Positions 24,727-34,407 of a stretch of 64,000 bases of DNA are shown piece after piece. Each line of letters begins with the position of its first letter. Position 1 is the stretch's first letter. The notes beneath the pieces are model-generated. The model was not told the origin of the DNA, ran no database searches, and was given only the letters and a program-made list of their open reading frames with translations. Source of the DNA: an uncultured Thermanaerothrix sp. (GTDB taxonomy: Bacteria; Chloroflexota; Anaerolineae; Anaerolineales; Anaerolineaceae); NCBI RefSeq assembly GCF_938028735.1, contig NZ_CALIMF010000002.1, positions 124,001-188,000 of the forward strand, written 5' to 3'. Made by a program: the position numbers and the translations under genes.

Positions 24727-26409
24727 TTACCAACCTGAAACTGAAAACATCTGGCTCAAAAAAGTCGAGCGTTCTTCGGGGGTCATCAAGCGTGGGCGAG
24801 CGTAATCTTCCAACATAGTAGTAATGAGAACCGTACTGATATGACGGCCATTGTAAAAAATGTGCTGATCAATAAACCCCTTACGCGTACCCTCGATCAA
24901 ACGATCATTCACGTAGACATGCATCTGATCAAAGAAAAGGTTGCCCAGTCCATAGTGGATAAAACTCCCACCATAAAATTCCATCGCCATCGGATGGTGC
25001 GCCTGACTACCGCTAACAATAACCGCTCCCGCTTCGGCCAAGCGTCGGAAATCTTGCTGCTCATAAGGCAACACGTCTGGGCGATAAGATTCGAAATACT
25101 GGAAAGTAGCAATGACCAGATGCCCCTCAGTCGCCAGGCGATGAATTTCGGACTCCATCCAGGGATAGTCGCAATTGGCCACGCCAGGAAGATCCGGCGT
25201 TGCCCAAATGAAGGCTGGCCCCGCCGGATTGCAACCTATAAAGGCAAACCGGTTTCCATTGTGCTCCACAGTGACTGCTGCTTTGGCTTGGGCCTCGTTT
25301 TCGCCTGCCGCATAAAACGCCCATCCCCGTTGACGATAGAGATCCAACGAATAGAGCAGAGCATCTCGGCCCCAGTCAACGCCATGATTCCCGGTCAACT
25401 CAAGAATATCGGTACCCACATAATCCAACAGTTCAATGTATCTCGGATCACTACAAAAAATTAACGATAACTGATTAGGGTCAGGAGGTGGACAGTTAGG
25501 GCTAAACGAGACCTCATTGCTAATATGGGTCAAATCGGCATCCCGCAAAAGTGCGCCCACATCCTGAGCCGGGTAGGTTATCCCTTTCTCCTCCATCTTG
25601 GCTGCCGTAGCCCGCACCAGTGCCGTCACACCGGTCATCACCAAAACGGTTAACCGATCTGCCTGACGATTGGACCTCAACTCGCTCCCTCTGGCCCGCA
25701 GCAGCGCCTCAATCTCGCTAATCTGATCTTCATGCCCTCGCCAGGTAAACCATGCCGTGAGCGGATAAGATTGAGGATCAAAGTGTTTGTCAATCGGCGA
25801 TCGCCCATCTAGCTGGAGCACTTTCCACCTTGGCTCCAAGGCTTCAAAAGGCACAATCGCAAGCGCTGGTCGCCGCGTCCAAACGGCTTCAAGTAATGCA
25901 GCCTCATCCACGACTTGAACGCGCTCTGGATGGGCTTCCCCTAGGATCTTCTGCATAACCTCAAGAGTTTCTGCTGAGACAAAAATCGTACCCTTTAAAT
26001 CGCTTTCCTCTCCCCGCCAGGCCTGCTCAAGGGCTTGAAGGGTTGTCCCGTCTCTTACTGTTGGGAAGGGCACCACTAGCACATAGACCCAGGGCACACC
26101 CTGCCCAGCCTGTCCCAGAGTCAGCCAGACAGTTGCTTCGGCCTCTGAGGTTGCCATCTCCAGCACTCCGAGAGGGATTTGCTGGCGCAATCCCTGGGGC
26201 ACAAAAGCCGGCACCCAAAGGCGCGTTAGAGCCGTCTCAGTCGGTGATTTCTCGGTTTTTTCCTGAGTCACCAAGGGCTGAAATGGGGTGGGCGTTACCT
26301 CGGAAGGTTGCGTAGTAACCTGCCCCCCAAAAGATGGAGGCTGCGTCACACTCGTGCACCCACAAAGGACGAAAAGCGTGAGGGGAAATATGAGTGTTAT
26401 GCGTCGCAT
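24727..26409 (-). CDS. CapA-like (PGA_cap) lipoprotein, copy 1
   Basis: 560 residues. The signal peptide ends in LCGC (C18). Residues about 60-240 form a region with extracytoplasmic solute-binding-like features (TLQALEQAWRGEE, PALAIVPFEALEPRWKVL). Residues about 250-540 are the CapA/poly-gamma-glutamate capsule metallophosphatase-like domain: MTGVTALVRA, LTHISNEVSF, ELTGNHGVDWGRDAL, AFIGCNPAG, SGSQAHHPM, HYGLGNLFFDQM. The family name comes from poly-gamma-glutamate synthesis, but no capB/capC genes are present and many relatives have other, unknown roles. It follows 23 bases downstream of its paralogue, and is likely anchored outside. Confidence 0.8.
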   Translation of the reverse strand: MRRITLIFPLTLFVLCGCTSVTQPPSFGGQVTTQPSEVTPTPFQPLVTQEKTEKSPTETALTRLWVPAFVPQGLRQQIPLGVLEMATSEAEATVWLTLGQAGQGVPWVYVLVVPFPTVRDGTTLQALEQAWRGEESDLKGTIFVSAETLEVMQKILGEAHPERVQVVDEAALLEAVWTRRPALAIVPFEALEPRWKVLQLDGRSPIDKHFDPQSYPLTAWFTWRGHEDQISEIEALLRARGSELRSNRQADRLTVLVMTGVTALVRATAAKMEEKGITYPAQDVGALLRDADLTHISNEVSFSPNCPPPDPNQLSLIFCSDPRYIELLDYVGTDILELTGNHGVDWGRDALLYSLDLYRQRGWAFYAAGENEAQAKAAVTVEHNGNRFAFIGCNPAGPAFIWATPDLPGVANCDYPWMESEIHRLATEGHLVIATFQYFESYRPDVLPYEQQDFRRLAEAGAVIVSGSQAHHPMAMEFYGGSFIHYGLGNLFFDQMHVYVNDRLIEGTRKGFIDQHIFYNGRHISTVLITTMLEDYARPRLMTPEERSTFLSQMFSVSGW

Positions 26410-26432
26410 GGCGGGTTACCTTGGAGAAGCAA

Positions 26433-28151
26433 CTACCACTCACTAGCAGCAAAAACGTTCTGAAGCATTTCAGTGCGCTCTGCCGTCGTCATCAGGCGGG
26501 GTTGGGCATAGTCCTCCAGAATAATGGTAATCAGTTCCACACCCAGATAACGCCCTTCATAAAACAGATGCCGATCCAAAAAGGCGCGTCGATTCCAGTA
26601 AAACATCTGGTCGAAGAAGAGATTGCCCAATCCATAATGGATCAATGCCCCAGATTTAAGTGCAAACCCTTGCGGGAAATGAGCCTGACTGCCACTGACA
26701 ATCACTGCTCCCGCTTGGGCAGCAGTTTGAAAATCATATCGCGCTTGACTAGCGGGCTTAAAATCCTGCACTTCCAAATGCTGGAACGTCACAATGGGCA
26801 GATATCCCTCGTGATGCAGCGCCTGGATCTGTATGCTCATGCGTTCAAGGTCACATGGCGCGGCACCAGCCCGCTGCTCAGTGGCCAGCACGGTCTCCGG
26901 TCCCACGGCATTACAACCGAGAAAGGCCAGGCGCGTGCCTTTGCGCTCAATTTTTAACGGCGCCTCGGCTTCGGCCCGATTGGCGCCACCGCCATAGAAA
27001 GACAAATGGACTTGCCGATATAAATCCAAAGTGTAGCGGAAGGGCTCTTCACCCCAATCCAGGAGATGATTGCCGGTCAGTTCAATCACATCAGTACCGA
27101 TTTCCTGCAGCAGACCCAAATAGCGCGGGTCGCTGCAAAACCGCGCTTCGCGTCGCAGGGGGTTAGCAGGCGGGCATTGAGGATCAAAGGCCACCTCGTT
27201 GCTGATGTGGAGCACATCCGCTGCACGCAAGAGCGGCGCTAACGCCTGCCCCGGGTAGTTCACCCCTTTTTCCTCTATGCGCAACGCTGTAGCCCGCACC
27301 AGGGCAGTCGTCCCGCTCAAGATTACTGTGACTAAATGCTCTGGATGATAATTTGTGACTACCGGACCAACGTCTCCCTCAAACCCCGGAGCACCATATG
27401 AAATCCACAGGGGAAACCCCGTGGCTTCTGCTTCCAATCCACTTTGTCCGTCAATTCTGAGCACCTTCCAGCGCGGATTGAGGATTTCAAAGGGGATGAT
27501 TGCCCAGGCACCTATAGCCCAGGCCACCTCCTGCACCTCGTCCTCTGGTTTGAGCATGACAATGTCATGCTCGGAGGCCGGTTGTCCCCAAACTGCCCGC
27601 ACGGCCTCATAAGTAATGGGACTCATGACAAGAGGGCGTCCTTTCCAGGGAGTTGCAGGGTCCGACCAGGGATGTTGACCCAACCAGGCCGCCTGCAGTT
27701 CATCCCAGGTAGTTCCATCGGCGAGAGTAGGAAAAGGAGCAACTAGAAGAAACAACCACCTGGCCAAGATCGGCGCTTGACCGATTGAAGCCGGTTTGAG
27801 CGGTTGGAGTCTGATTGCCGAAGATGGCTGGTCTTCAGTAACGGCATAACCCGCCTGGCGTAGTAGCCGAATCAGGCCCTCAGGGAGGTTGCTTGCATCA
27901 AACCGCGATTCTTTCCAACGCCCCGACGCCTCCTGCATTGGTGGCAAGGAACTGAGTGTAGGATTGTTAACGACGTATGGCGAGTTAAGAGGAGGCTTAA
28001 GATGCTCAACACTTGGTGTCCGGGTCACCACCACCTCAGGAGTCGCATACATTCCCTGGCAAGCGCTCATCCCAAGGCTCAATAAACAAACAAGGCTTAG
28101 CAAGCAAAATACCTTAGGCCCAATCAACGATGAAGAGGCGAAAGACCGCAC
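26433..28151 (-). CDS. CapA-like (PGA_cap) lipoprotein, copy 2
   Basis: 572-residue paralogue of the following gene, with the same two-part layout: lipobox MSAC (C31), an N-terminal solute-binding-like part (TTWDELQAAWLGQ, WAIIPFEILNPRWKVLRIDG), and the CapA domain (LSGTTALVRATALRIEEKG, DVLHISNEVAFDP, ELTGNHLLDWGEE, GCNAVGP, SGSQAHFPQG, HYGLGNLFFDQMF). The two share many identical blocks and are clearly a tandem duplication. The start is probably GTG 28151: TATAAT ends 6 bases before it, so the mRNA may be leaderless. Role unknown. Confidence 0.78.
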   Translation of the reverse strand: MRSFASSSLIGPKVFCLLSLVCLLSLGMSACQGMYATPEVVVTRTPSVEHLKPPLNSPYVVNNPTLSSLPPMQEASGRWKESRFDASNLPEGLIRLLRQAGYAVTEDQPSSAIRLQPLKPASIGQAPILARWLFLLVAPFPTLADGTTWDELQAAWLGQHPWSDPATPWKGRPLVMSPITYEAVRAVWGQPASEHDIVMLKPEDEVQEVAWAIGAWAIIPFEILNPRWKVLRIDGQSGLEAEATGFPLWISYGAPGFEGDVGPVVTNYHPEHLVTVILSGTTALVRATALRIEEKGVNYPGQALAPLLRAADVLHISNEVAFDPQCPPANPLRREARFCSDPRYLGLLQEIGTDVIELTGNHLLDWGEEPFRYTLDLYRQVHLSFYGGGANRAEAEAPLKIERKGTRLAFLGCNAVGPETVLATEQRAGAAPCDLERMSIQIQALHHEGYLPIVTFQHLEVQDFKPASQARYDFQTAAQAGAVIVSGSQAHFPQGFALKSGALIHYGLGNLFFDQMFYWNRRAFLDRHLFYEGRYLGVELITIILEDYAQPRLMTTAERTEMLQNVFAASEW

Positions 28152-28157
28152 GGCCTA

Positions 28158-28163
28158 ATTATA
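28158..28163 (-). promoter_or_regulatory. -10 element abutting the CapA-like copy 2 start
   Basis: The minus strand reads TATAAT with 6 bases before the GTG at 28151, so transcription would begin at or next to the start codon. A second TATAAT (28176-28181) lies 18 bases further upstream. Confidence 0.45.
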
Positions 28164-28259
28164 CCCGCCGGCTAGATTATACACGGCAACAACTTGATAG
28201 AAAATGAAAGTTCCGCCGACTATAATGCAGGCAGAAACCATTTCATGAGGGTTGAATAG

Positions 28260-29417
28260 ATGCGCGAAGTCGCCGTTTTAGGCATTGGACAGACCCCTAT
28301 TGAAGAACATTGGGAAAAGTCGCTACGCCTCTTAGCAGGAGAAGCGGCTCTGGCAGCTTTGCAGGATGCCGGAATTAGTCGGGTAGATGGGGTCTTTGTG
28401 GGCAACATGATGGCTGGTTCTGCCAATCACCAACAGCAACTAGGCGCTTACATTGCGGATTGGGCAGGCTTGCGTTATGCTAATGCCCTTCATGTTGAAA
28501 CTGCTTGCTCGTCTGGATCGGCCGCGTTCCGTGCCGGTTTGATGGCAGTTGCCTCAGGAGTCCTAGATGTGGTATTGGTCGTGGGAGTGGAAAAAATGTC
28601 CGATTCGCCAGGGGATGAAATCACGGCCGAACTAGCCACCGCCGCTGATGCGGATTGGGAATCGGCTTTCGGGGTCTCCTTCGTTGCCCTTAATGCGCTG
28701 ATCATGCGCCGTTATATGCACGAGTACGGCTGGCAGCACGAACACTTTGCGCCCTTTTCAATCAATTCTCACCAGAACGCACTGCACAACCCTTATGCCC
28801 GCTTCCACACCCCGCTAAGCCTTCAGGAATACATGAAGGCCCCCATGATTACCCCACCGATTAACTTGATGGACGCCTCGCCGATGGGCGATGGGGCCGC
28901 CGCGGTTGTCTTGGTGCCCGTGGAACACCTTCATCGCTTTCCTCCTAAACCAAGGGTCCGCATTGTGGCTTCGGCAGCAGCCACTGATACCATTTCTGTA
29001 GCCAGTCGCCGCGACCCTCTCTGGCTAAGTGCTGCAGAGCGCTCGGCCCGTCAAGCATATGCACAAGCCGGGGTTAGCCCCAATGATGTTGATGTATTTG
29101 AACTTCATGATGCGTTCACCATTATGTCCGCCCTCTCTCTGGAAGCCTGTGGCTTTGCTGAACGCGGTCAGGGACCGCGCTTGGCTCTAGAAGGAGAGAT
29201 CCAAATTGGAGGACGCATTCCTATCTGCACACGGGGCGGCCTCAAGGCCCGCGGGCATCCGGTTGGTGCCACTGGGATATATCAAATTGTAGAGGTGGTA
29301 CAACAATTGCGTGGCGAGGCTGGAGCAACCCAGGTGGAGGGAGCCAAAATCGGCATGACCCAGAATATCGGCGGAAGTGGCTCAAATATTATCACCCACA
29401 TTTTCCGCGCCGATTGA
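28260..29417 (+). CDS. Archaeal-type (SCP2-like) thiolase / acetyl-CoA acetyltransferase
   Basis: 385-residue thiolase joining or cleaving acyl-CoA units. Catalytic Cys83 is in HVETACSSGSAAF; the family's HDAF appears near residue 280 and GGLKARGHPVGATG near 325, with NIGGSGSN near the C-terminus. It resembles the archaeal acetyl-CoA acetyltransferase that works in the mevalonate pathway with HMG-CoA synthase and a DUF35 OB-fold bridging protein. No DUF35 or HMG-CoA synthase gene is next to it, so it may act in fatty-acid or other CoA metabolism. GAGGG lies 8 bases before the ATG. Confidence 0.87.
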   Translation: MREVAVLGIGQTPIEEHWEKSLRLLAGEAALAALQDAGISRVDGVFVGNMMAGSANHQQQLGAYIADWAGLRYANALHVETACSSGSAAFRAGLMAVASGVLDVVLVVGVEKMSDSPGDEITAELATAADADWESAFGVSFVALNALIMRRYMHEYGWQHEHFAPFSINSHQNALHNPYARFHTPLSLQEYMKAPMITPPINLMDASPMGDGAAAVVLVPVEHLHRFPPKPRVRIVASAAATDTISVASRRDPLWLSAAERSARQAYAQAGVSPNDVDVFELHDAFTIMSALSLEACGFAERGQGPRLALEGEIQIGGRIPICTRGGLKARGHPVGATGIYQIVEVVQQLRGEAGATQVEGAKIGMTQNIGGSGSNIITHIFRAD

Positions 29418-29481
29418 TTAAATGGCAGAATCCTTTGCCAGGATGGTTGACAAAACCGCTGAGCAAACCTAAACTAACTTC

Positions 29482-31011
29482 ATGCTTGCCCGCGTCTTCT
29501 CGTGCGCTGTCATTGGCCTGGACGGGGTTATTGTCGAGGTAGAGGTTGATGCCTCTCCTGGCCTACCTGGAATGGTCATTGTAGGGCTGCCTGATACCGC
29601 CGTCCAGGAGAGTCGTGAACGTGTCCAGGCTGCGATTAAGAATACTGGCTTGACCTACCCCAGAAGACGGGTGACCGTCAACCTTGCTCCAGCCTCGGTG
29701 CGCAAAGAAGGCCCTGCTTACGACTTGCCAATTGCGCTAGGGGTGCTCATGGCTAGCGAGCAAATTCCCCTCGAGGCGTTGGATGGGGCGCTGGTGGTAG
29801 GAGAGCTTTCTTTGGATGGCAATGTTCGCCACGTTCGTGGCGTCTTACCGATGGCTGCTACTGCCCGTCAGCAGGGCTTTCAGCGGATTTTTGCCCCACA
29901 GGCAGACGCTGCAGAGGCCGCCTTGTTACCGGAATTGCAGGTGTATCCGGTCACTACGCTAAACGATCTGGTTGGACATTTACTCGGCCGCCAGTCTCTT
30001 CAACCTCACCCACCCGTTCAATTGGGCAACGACCCGCCTGCTCTTGTTCAAACCGATTTTCAAGAGATCAAAGGACAAGAACACGCCAAACGGGCTCTGG
30101 AAATAGCCGCTGCTGGTGGGCATAATGTCTTGATGATCGGGCCGCCTGGAGCAGGAAAAACCCTCTTAGCACGGGCCATGCCTGCCATTTTGCCAACGCT
30201 GACTTTGGATGAAGCGCTGGATATCACCCGTATTTACTCGGTAGCCGACCAGCTTCCCGAGGGCAGCCCGTTGATTCGCACCCGCCCCTTTCGCGCGCCC
30301 CACCATACTATCTCGCATGCTGGGCTGGTTGGTGGAGGACACTGGCCTCATCCAGGTGAAATTTCACTGGCGCACCGCGGTGTGCTCTTCCTGGACGAAC
30401 TTCCCGAATTTAGCCCACGGGTGCTGGAGGTCTTGCGCCAACCCCTGGAAGATAAGATCGTCACCATTAGCCGCGCTAACGGGTCACTAACCTTCCCTGC
30501 CAACTTCCAATTGATTGCCGCCATGAATCCTTGCCCCTGCGGTAATTATGGGGATCCGCAAAAGGCGTGCACCTGCTCACCAGGCACAGTAACCAAGTAC
30601 CAAAAGCGCGTTTCCGGCCCCCTATTGGACCGGATTGACCTCTATATTGAGGTGCCGCGCGTAGATTATGAGAAAATCGCCGACCGTCATCTTGGTGAAC
30701 CATCCGCTACTGTGCGCCAGCGGGTTGAAGTAGCCCGTGAACGTCAGCGTCACCGCTTTAGCGCCAACAACGGGATCACCTGCAATGCTGAAATGCGCCC
30801 GGCAGAAGTACGCGAACACTGTGGGTTAGACGAAACTGCCAATGCTCTTTTACGCACCGCCATGGCCCGCTATCAACTCTCGGCGCGTGCCTTTCATCGT
30901 ACTCTTAAGGTGGCGCGCACTATTGCCGATCTCGCAGGATCCGATCAGATCCAACCCCATCACCTTGCCGAGGCTCTACAATATCGGCCAAAAGGGTTGT
31001 TATTGACCTAG
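29482..31011 (+). CDS. YifB/ComM-family Mg-chelatase-like AAA+ ATPase
   Basis: 509 residues, the usual length. An N-terminal Lon-protease-like S16 fold (about 1-170) is followed by the AAA+ Mg-chelatase domain with Walker [15 protein letters not shown] (about 219-232), Walker [11 protein letters not shown], and the Cys-rich insert [15 protein letters not shown], then a C-terminal helical lid. ComM in naturally competent bacteria is a hexameric helicase that promotes branch migration during DNA uptake recombination; the name ComM is not proven here. No Shine-Dalgarno is evident at ATG 29482. Separate from the fdhD gene by 139 bases. Confidence 0.92.
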   Translation: MLARVFSCAVIGLDGVIVEVEVDASPGLPGMVIVGLPDTAVQESRERVQAAIKNTGLTYPRRRVTVNLAPASVRKEGPAYDLPIALGVLMASEQIPLEALDGALVVGELSLDGNVRHVRGVLPMAATARQQGFQRIFAPQADAAEAALLPELQVYPVTTLNDLVGHLLGRQSLQPHPPVQLGNDPPALVQTDFQEIKGQEHAKRALEIAAAGGHNVLMIGPPGAGKTLLARAMPAILPTLTLDEALDITRIYSVADQLPEGSPLIRTRPFRAPHHTISHAGLVGGGHWPHPGEISLAHRGVLFLDELPEFSPRVLEVLRQPLEDKIVTISRANGSLTFPANFQLIAAMNPCPCGNYGDPQKACTCSPGTVTKYQKRVSGPLLDRIDLYIEVPRVDYEKIADRHLGEPSATVRQRVEVARERQRHRFSANNGITCNAEMRPAEVREHCGLDETANALLRTAMARYQLSARAFHRTLKVARTIADLAGSDQIQPHHLAEALQYRPKGLLLT

Positions 31012-31150
31012 CCTTTATCCTGTTGGTTTCCAGTACCTTACCGCAGGGCCGTAGAGCGTTCTCTGCGGGTTCCCTTGCATAAATTTCAACCAGATAAGGT
31101 AAAATTAAGCCATAATCTCGTTTAGCGTTGTCAGATACGGGTTCGCTCCT

Positions 31151-31972
31151 ATGGAATCAACTACCCATTCCTTTACTTACTGGCACTTTGAGAACAACCA
31201 ATGGACGTACCAACAGGGGGAGATCATTGCTGAGACACCAGTGGACCTGAGCGTCAACGGGGAGCGCTGGGTTACCCTGATGTGTACGCCAACTCATCTT
31301 GAAGCGCTAGCAATTGGCTTCTTATTCAACGAAGGCATTGTGGAATCAGCGGATGAGGTTGCAATCGTCCGTGTGTGCGAAAATGGCTGCAATATTGACA
31401 TCTGGCTAAACAAATCTGTACAGAAGCCCAGCCACTGGCGCAAGACCTCTGGTTGCACCGGTGGGGTTACCAGTCAGGAAACCAATCCTCCTAAAACGAT
31501 TCAAGAGGACGCTTTCCCCATTGCCATCGAAGCCCGCCAGATACTCCAAGGACTGAGTCTGCTGTATCAGGCACAGGATCTGTATCAGGCTGCTCGGGGG
31601 GTACATAGCAGCGCGCTGGGGGATGGTGAGCGTCTATTGATCCAGGTTGAAGACATTGGTCGGCACAACACGCTGGATAAAATTGCCGGTGAAATGCTCT
31701 TGCGCGGCATCTTTCCTGCCTACCGCATCCTTTTCACAACCGGGCGCATTTCATCCGAAATGCTGCAGAAAGCCGCCCGCATAGGGGCACACGCTCTTGT
31801 CTCCCGAACCTCCCCTACCGCGCTCTCGGTTCGCCTGGCCGAACAGTATGGGATCACCCTGATCGGGTATGCGCGGCGTTCCCAATTCAACGTGTATACC
31901 CACCCCGAAAGGATCACTGGCTGGCAGGCTACACGCTTGGTGACTGCCCCCATCCTTTCTCATTCTAAATAA
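31151..31972 (+). CDS. fdhD: FdhD, formate dehydrogenase sulfurtransferase
   Basis: 273-residue accessory protein passing sulfur from IscS-type persulfide to the molybdenum cofactor of formate dehydrogenase, essential for its activity. The family motifs are present: SGCTGGV (about 98-104) where E. coli has its cysteine pair (only one Cys is visible in this stretch), GVHSSAL (about 152-158) and EDIGRHNTLDKI (about 170-181). It sits before the formate dehydrogenase genes, with mobA convergent and overlapping its end by 13 bases. Confidence 0.93.
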   Translation: MESTTHSFTYWHFENNQWTYQQGEIIAETPVDLSVNGERWVTLMCTPTHLEALAIGFLFNEGIVESADEVAIVRVCENGCNIDIWLNKSVQKPSHWRKTSGCTGGVTSQETNPPKTIQEDAFPIAIEARQILQGLSLLYQAQDLYQAARGVHSSALGDGERLLIQVEDIGRHNTLDKIAGEMLLRGIFPAYRILFTTGRISSEMLQKAARIGAHALVSRTSPTALSVRLAEQYGITLIGYARRSQFNVYTHPERITGWQATRLVTAPILSHSK

Positions 31973-32565
31973 GCCTCTCGTGCCAGGCGTTCAGCCCACG
32001 CCAGTTCGTCAGGGGTATTAACATTCAAGAAAGCCCGTCCTTGCGGATCCAAGTGGCGAATCTCTTCCCATTGCAGAGGCCGCCATTGTACCTCAGGCAG
32101 CCAGGCGATCATGCGCCGCTCTCCCTGCAACAGTGCGCGCTCTACAGCCGACAGGCAGGTCTCACGGCGATAGACCGCATGAAATGGCTCCAATCCCTTG
32201 GTTGATTGAGGAATAACTGCATCCAATTCTTCCCGAATCAAACACCTCTGGGCTTCCTCAAGCACAGCAGCGTTGACAAATGGCATATCACAAGCCACAA
32301 CGCTCACATAGGGGTATTGGGCATGGCTCAGAGCCGTGTAGAGTCCACCCAACGCCCCCATTCCGGGGATGCGATCCGGAATCACTAAATAGCCCCATTC
32401 TAAATAGGGTTGGGGATCATTCGCCACAATCACTACTTCACCAGCCAGCCCTTCAACCCGCCGAATGACCCGCCGGATCAGAGGCTCGCCCAAGAAAGGC
32501 GCCAAGGCCTTATTGAAGCCCATGCGCTGTGATTTTCCTCCGGCTTGCACAAACAGACTCAGCAT
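31960..32565 (-). CDS. mobA: Molybdenum cofactor guanylyltransferase
   Basis: 201 residues. Attaches GMP to molybdopterin to give the bis-MGD cofactor of formate dehydrogenase. The nucleotide-binding N-terminus is [15 protein letters not shown] (LxxGxSxRMGxxK type), and VACDMPFV (about 91-98) is the metal-binding Asp motif. The frame extends further upstream, but ATG 32565 is the start because the family motif begins there and the promoter lies just upstream. TATAAT ends 13 bases before the ATG, so the leader is very short. Divergent from the formate dehydrogenase operon and convergent with fdhD. Confidence 0.9.
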   Translation of the reverse strand: MLSLFVQAGGKSQRMGFNKALAPFLGEPLIRRVIRRVEGLAGEVVIVANDPQPYLEWGYLVIPDRIPGMGALGGLYTALSHAQYPYVSVVACDMPFVNAAVLEEAQRCLIREELDAVIPQSTKGLEPFHAVYRRETCLSAVERALLQGERRMIAWLPEVQWRPLQWEEIRHLDPQGRAFLNVNTPDELAWAERLAREAYLE

Positions 32566-32574
32566 AAGATTGTG

Positions 32575-32584
32575 TATAATTATA
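32575..32584. promoter_or_regulatory. Palindromic overlapping -10 elements of mobA and formate dehydrogenase
   Basis: TATAATTATA is its own reverse complement, so both strands carry a perfect TATAAT: plus at 32575-32580 for the dehydrogenase operon (ATG 32653) and minus at 32579-32584 for mobA (ATG 32565). The two promoters must compete for polymerase, which could coordinate or oppose expression of the cofactor enzyme and the apoenzyme. Confidence 0.5.
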
Positions 32585-32652
32585 GGCAAATTGGTAAGAT
32601 TTTGCGGTTGATGCTCTCCCAATTTTACGCCCCTTTTCCCACGGTGAGTAAA

Positions 32653-34383
32653 ATGGAATCTTCTCTCGACCTCAGCCTTATTCGATCGTTCCTCTCAGAA
32701 ATCGCCTCTCAAGGGCGAACAGCACTCCTGCCCGCCCTACATGCCGCCCAGGACTTTTATGGTTACATCCCCGAGCCAGTTGCCCTAGAGATTGCCCAGA
32801 CTTTGCAAATCCCAGCAGCGGATGTGTTCGGGGTCATTGAGTTTTACGCCATGTTCCACACGCAACCGGTGGGCAAGGTTATCATACACGTTTGTAATGA
32901 TCCGGCTTGCGCATTGGCAGGGGCAGATACCGTCTTCAAGCAGCTCAGCCGCCGCACGGAATATGCCTTAGAAACCGGCGAGCCTATTAGCGTTACCGTG
33001 GAACAATCCCCCTGTCTGGGTCTCTGTGATCATGCACCAGCGCTGTTGGTCCAAAATCTCCCGGCCACTGCAGCCCCTGAGATTACCTGGCAGGAACTGG
33101 TTGCCCATACAGGTCGCCGTCCGCAAACTTATGTGGACGGCGACCTACGTTTGTTGACTGCCCGATGCGGGAAGGGTCACACAACCTCTCTAGAGGCCTA
33201 TCTGGCCCAAGGGGGTTACACTGCCTTGAGGAAAGTCCTTACCATCCCTCCCGAAAGGGTCATCGAGGAAGTAAAGGCTTCTGGATTAGTTGGGCGAGGT
33301 GGGGCCGCTTTCCCAACCGGCCTAAAATGGGAAAGTGCTGCCCGAGCGGAAGGAACCCCTAAATATGTCGTTTGTAATGCCGATGAGGCCGAACCCGGCA
33401 CCTTCAAAGATCGTGTTCTGATGGAAGACGATCCTCACCAAGTCCTGGAAGGGATGATCATTGCTGCTTACGCCATTGGGGCCGCCAAGGGTTATTTTTA
33501 CATTCGCGGCGAATACCTCAATGCGTATCAGACTATCCGTCATGCAGTTGAAGAAGCGCGCACTGCCAACTTGCTTGGCTCGTGCATCTTAGGTAGCGAT
33601 TTCTCATTTGACATTGAAATCCGCCGCGGTGCCGGGGCCTATGTATGTGGCGAGGAAACAGCGCTTTTTGAATCCATAGAGGGCAAGCGCGGTTTTCCGC
33701 GCATTAAGCCCCCATTCCCCACAACTCATGGGTTGTTTGGGAAGCCAACCGTCATAAACAATGTAGAAACACTGGCCAATGTTCCCTTGATTCTTCAGTT
33801 GGGGGCAAATGAATATCGGAAAATGGGCACCGAAAAATCGCCAGGGCCAAAACTCTTTTGCCTTTCTGGCGATGTGCGCCGCCCTGGACTGTACGAGGTC
33901 CCTTTTGGCACCCCCCTCCGGCATCTCATCTTCGATTTGGGAGGTGGGATGCGCAGCGAGGCCCCCTTCCAGGCGGCTTTGATAGGCGGTGCGGCGGGCA
34001 CTTTCGCCACACCCGACCATTTGGATACCCCGCTTAGCTTTGAGGGCTTGCGGGCGGCGGGTTTGACCCTGGGCTCGGGGGTGATTACCGTGTTCGATTC
34101 CCAACGCGACTTGCGCGATGTGCTGTTTCGACTAGCCCGTTTTTTTGCTGAAGAATCGTGCGGAAAATGCTATCCATGCCAGATGGGCACTCAACGCCAG
34201 TATGAAATCATGAGCCGCATCCTCAACGGACAAACCCGCCCGGGAGATATTGAGCGCTTGCAAGATATTGGCTGGACCATGACCGACGCTTCCCTATGTG
34301 GGTTGGGGCAAACTGCAGCGTCGGCCATCCTGAGCGCTCTAAGCCATTGGCCTCACCTTTTCCAAGCCACAACCTTTTCCTGA
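32653..34383 (+). CDS. NAD-dependent formate dehydrogenase beta subunit, NuoE-NuoF fusion
   Basis: 576 residues. The N-terminal NuoE-like part (about 1-150) binds a [2Fe-2S] cluster by CNDPAC and CLGLC; the NuoF-like part (about 190-576) has the NADH/FMN sites [16 protein letters not shown] and [13 protein letters not shown] and the [4Fe-4S] motif [13 protein letters not shown] with a later Cys in SLCGLGQ. It passes electrons between formate oxidation and NAD, and could take part in electron bifurcation, which sequence cannot settle. ATG 32653 is preferred because GGTGAG lies 4 bases upstream; ATG 32611 is an alternative. First gene of a three-gene operon. Confidence 0.88.
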   Translation: MESSLDLSLIRSFLSEIASQGRTALLPALHAAQDFYGYIPEPVALEIAQTLQIPAADVFGVIEFYAMFHTQPVGKVIIHVCNDPACALAGADTVFKQLSRRTEYALETGEPISVTVEQSPCLGLCDHAPALLVQNLPATAAPEITWQELVAHTGRRPQTYVDGDLRLLTARCGKGHTTSLEAYLAQGGYTALRKVLTIPPERVIEEVKASGLVGRGGAAFPTGLKWESAARAEGTPKYVVCNADEAEPGTFKDRVLMEDDPHQVLEGMIIAAYAIGAAKGYFYIRGEYLNAYQTIRHAVEEARTANLLGSCILGSDFSFDIEIRRGAGAYVCGEETALFESIEGKRGFPRIKPPFPTTHGLFGKPTVINNVETLANVPLILQLGANEYRKMGTEKSPGPKLFCLSGDVRRPGLYEVPFGTPLRHLIFDLGGGMRSEAPFQAALIGGAAGTFATPDHLDTPLSFEGLRAAGLTLGSGVITVFDSQRDLRDVLFRLARFFAEESCGKCYPCQMGTQRQYEIMSRILNGQTRPGDIERLQDIGWTMTDASLCGLGQTAASAILSALSHWPHLFQATTFS

Positions 34384-34407
34384 TTCTGCTTTTGTGAGAG
34401 AGCCTCC

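Noticed and set aside
24841..25464. Open frame of 207 codons on the plus strand
   Set aside because: Antisense to CapA-like copy 1; the paralogue gives the same kind of shadow, so it follows from the coding sequence on the other strand.
26394..26957. Open frame of 187 codons on the plus strand
   Set aside because: Antisense to CapA-like copy 2; no start signals and no recognisable domain.
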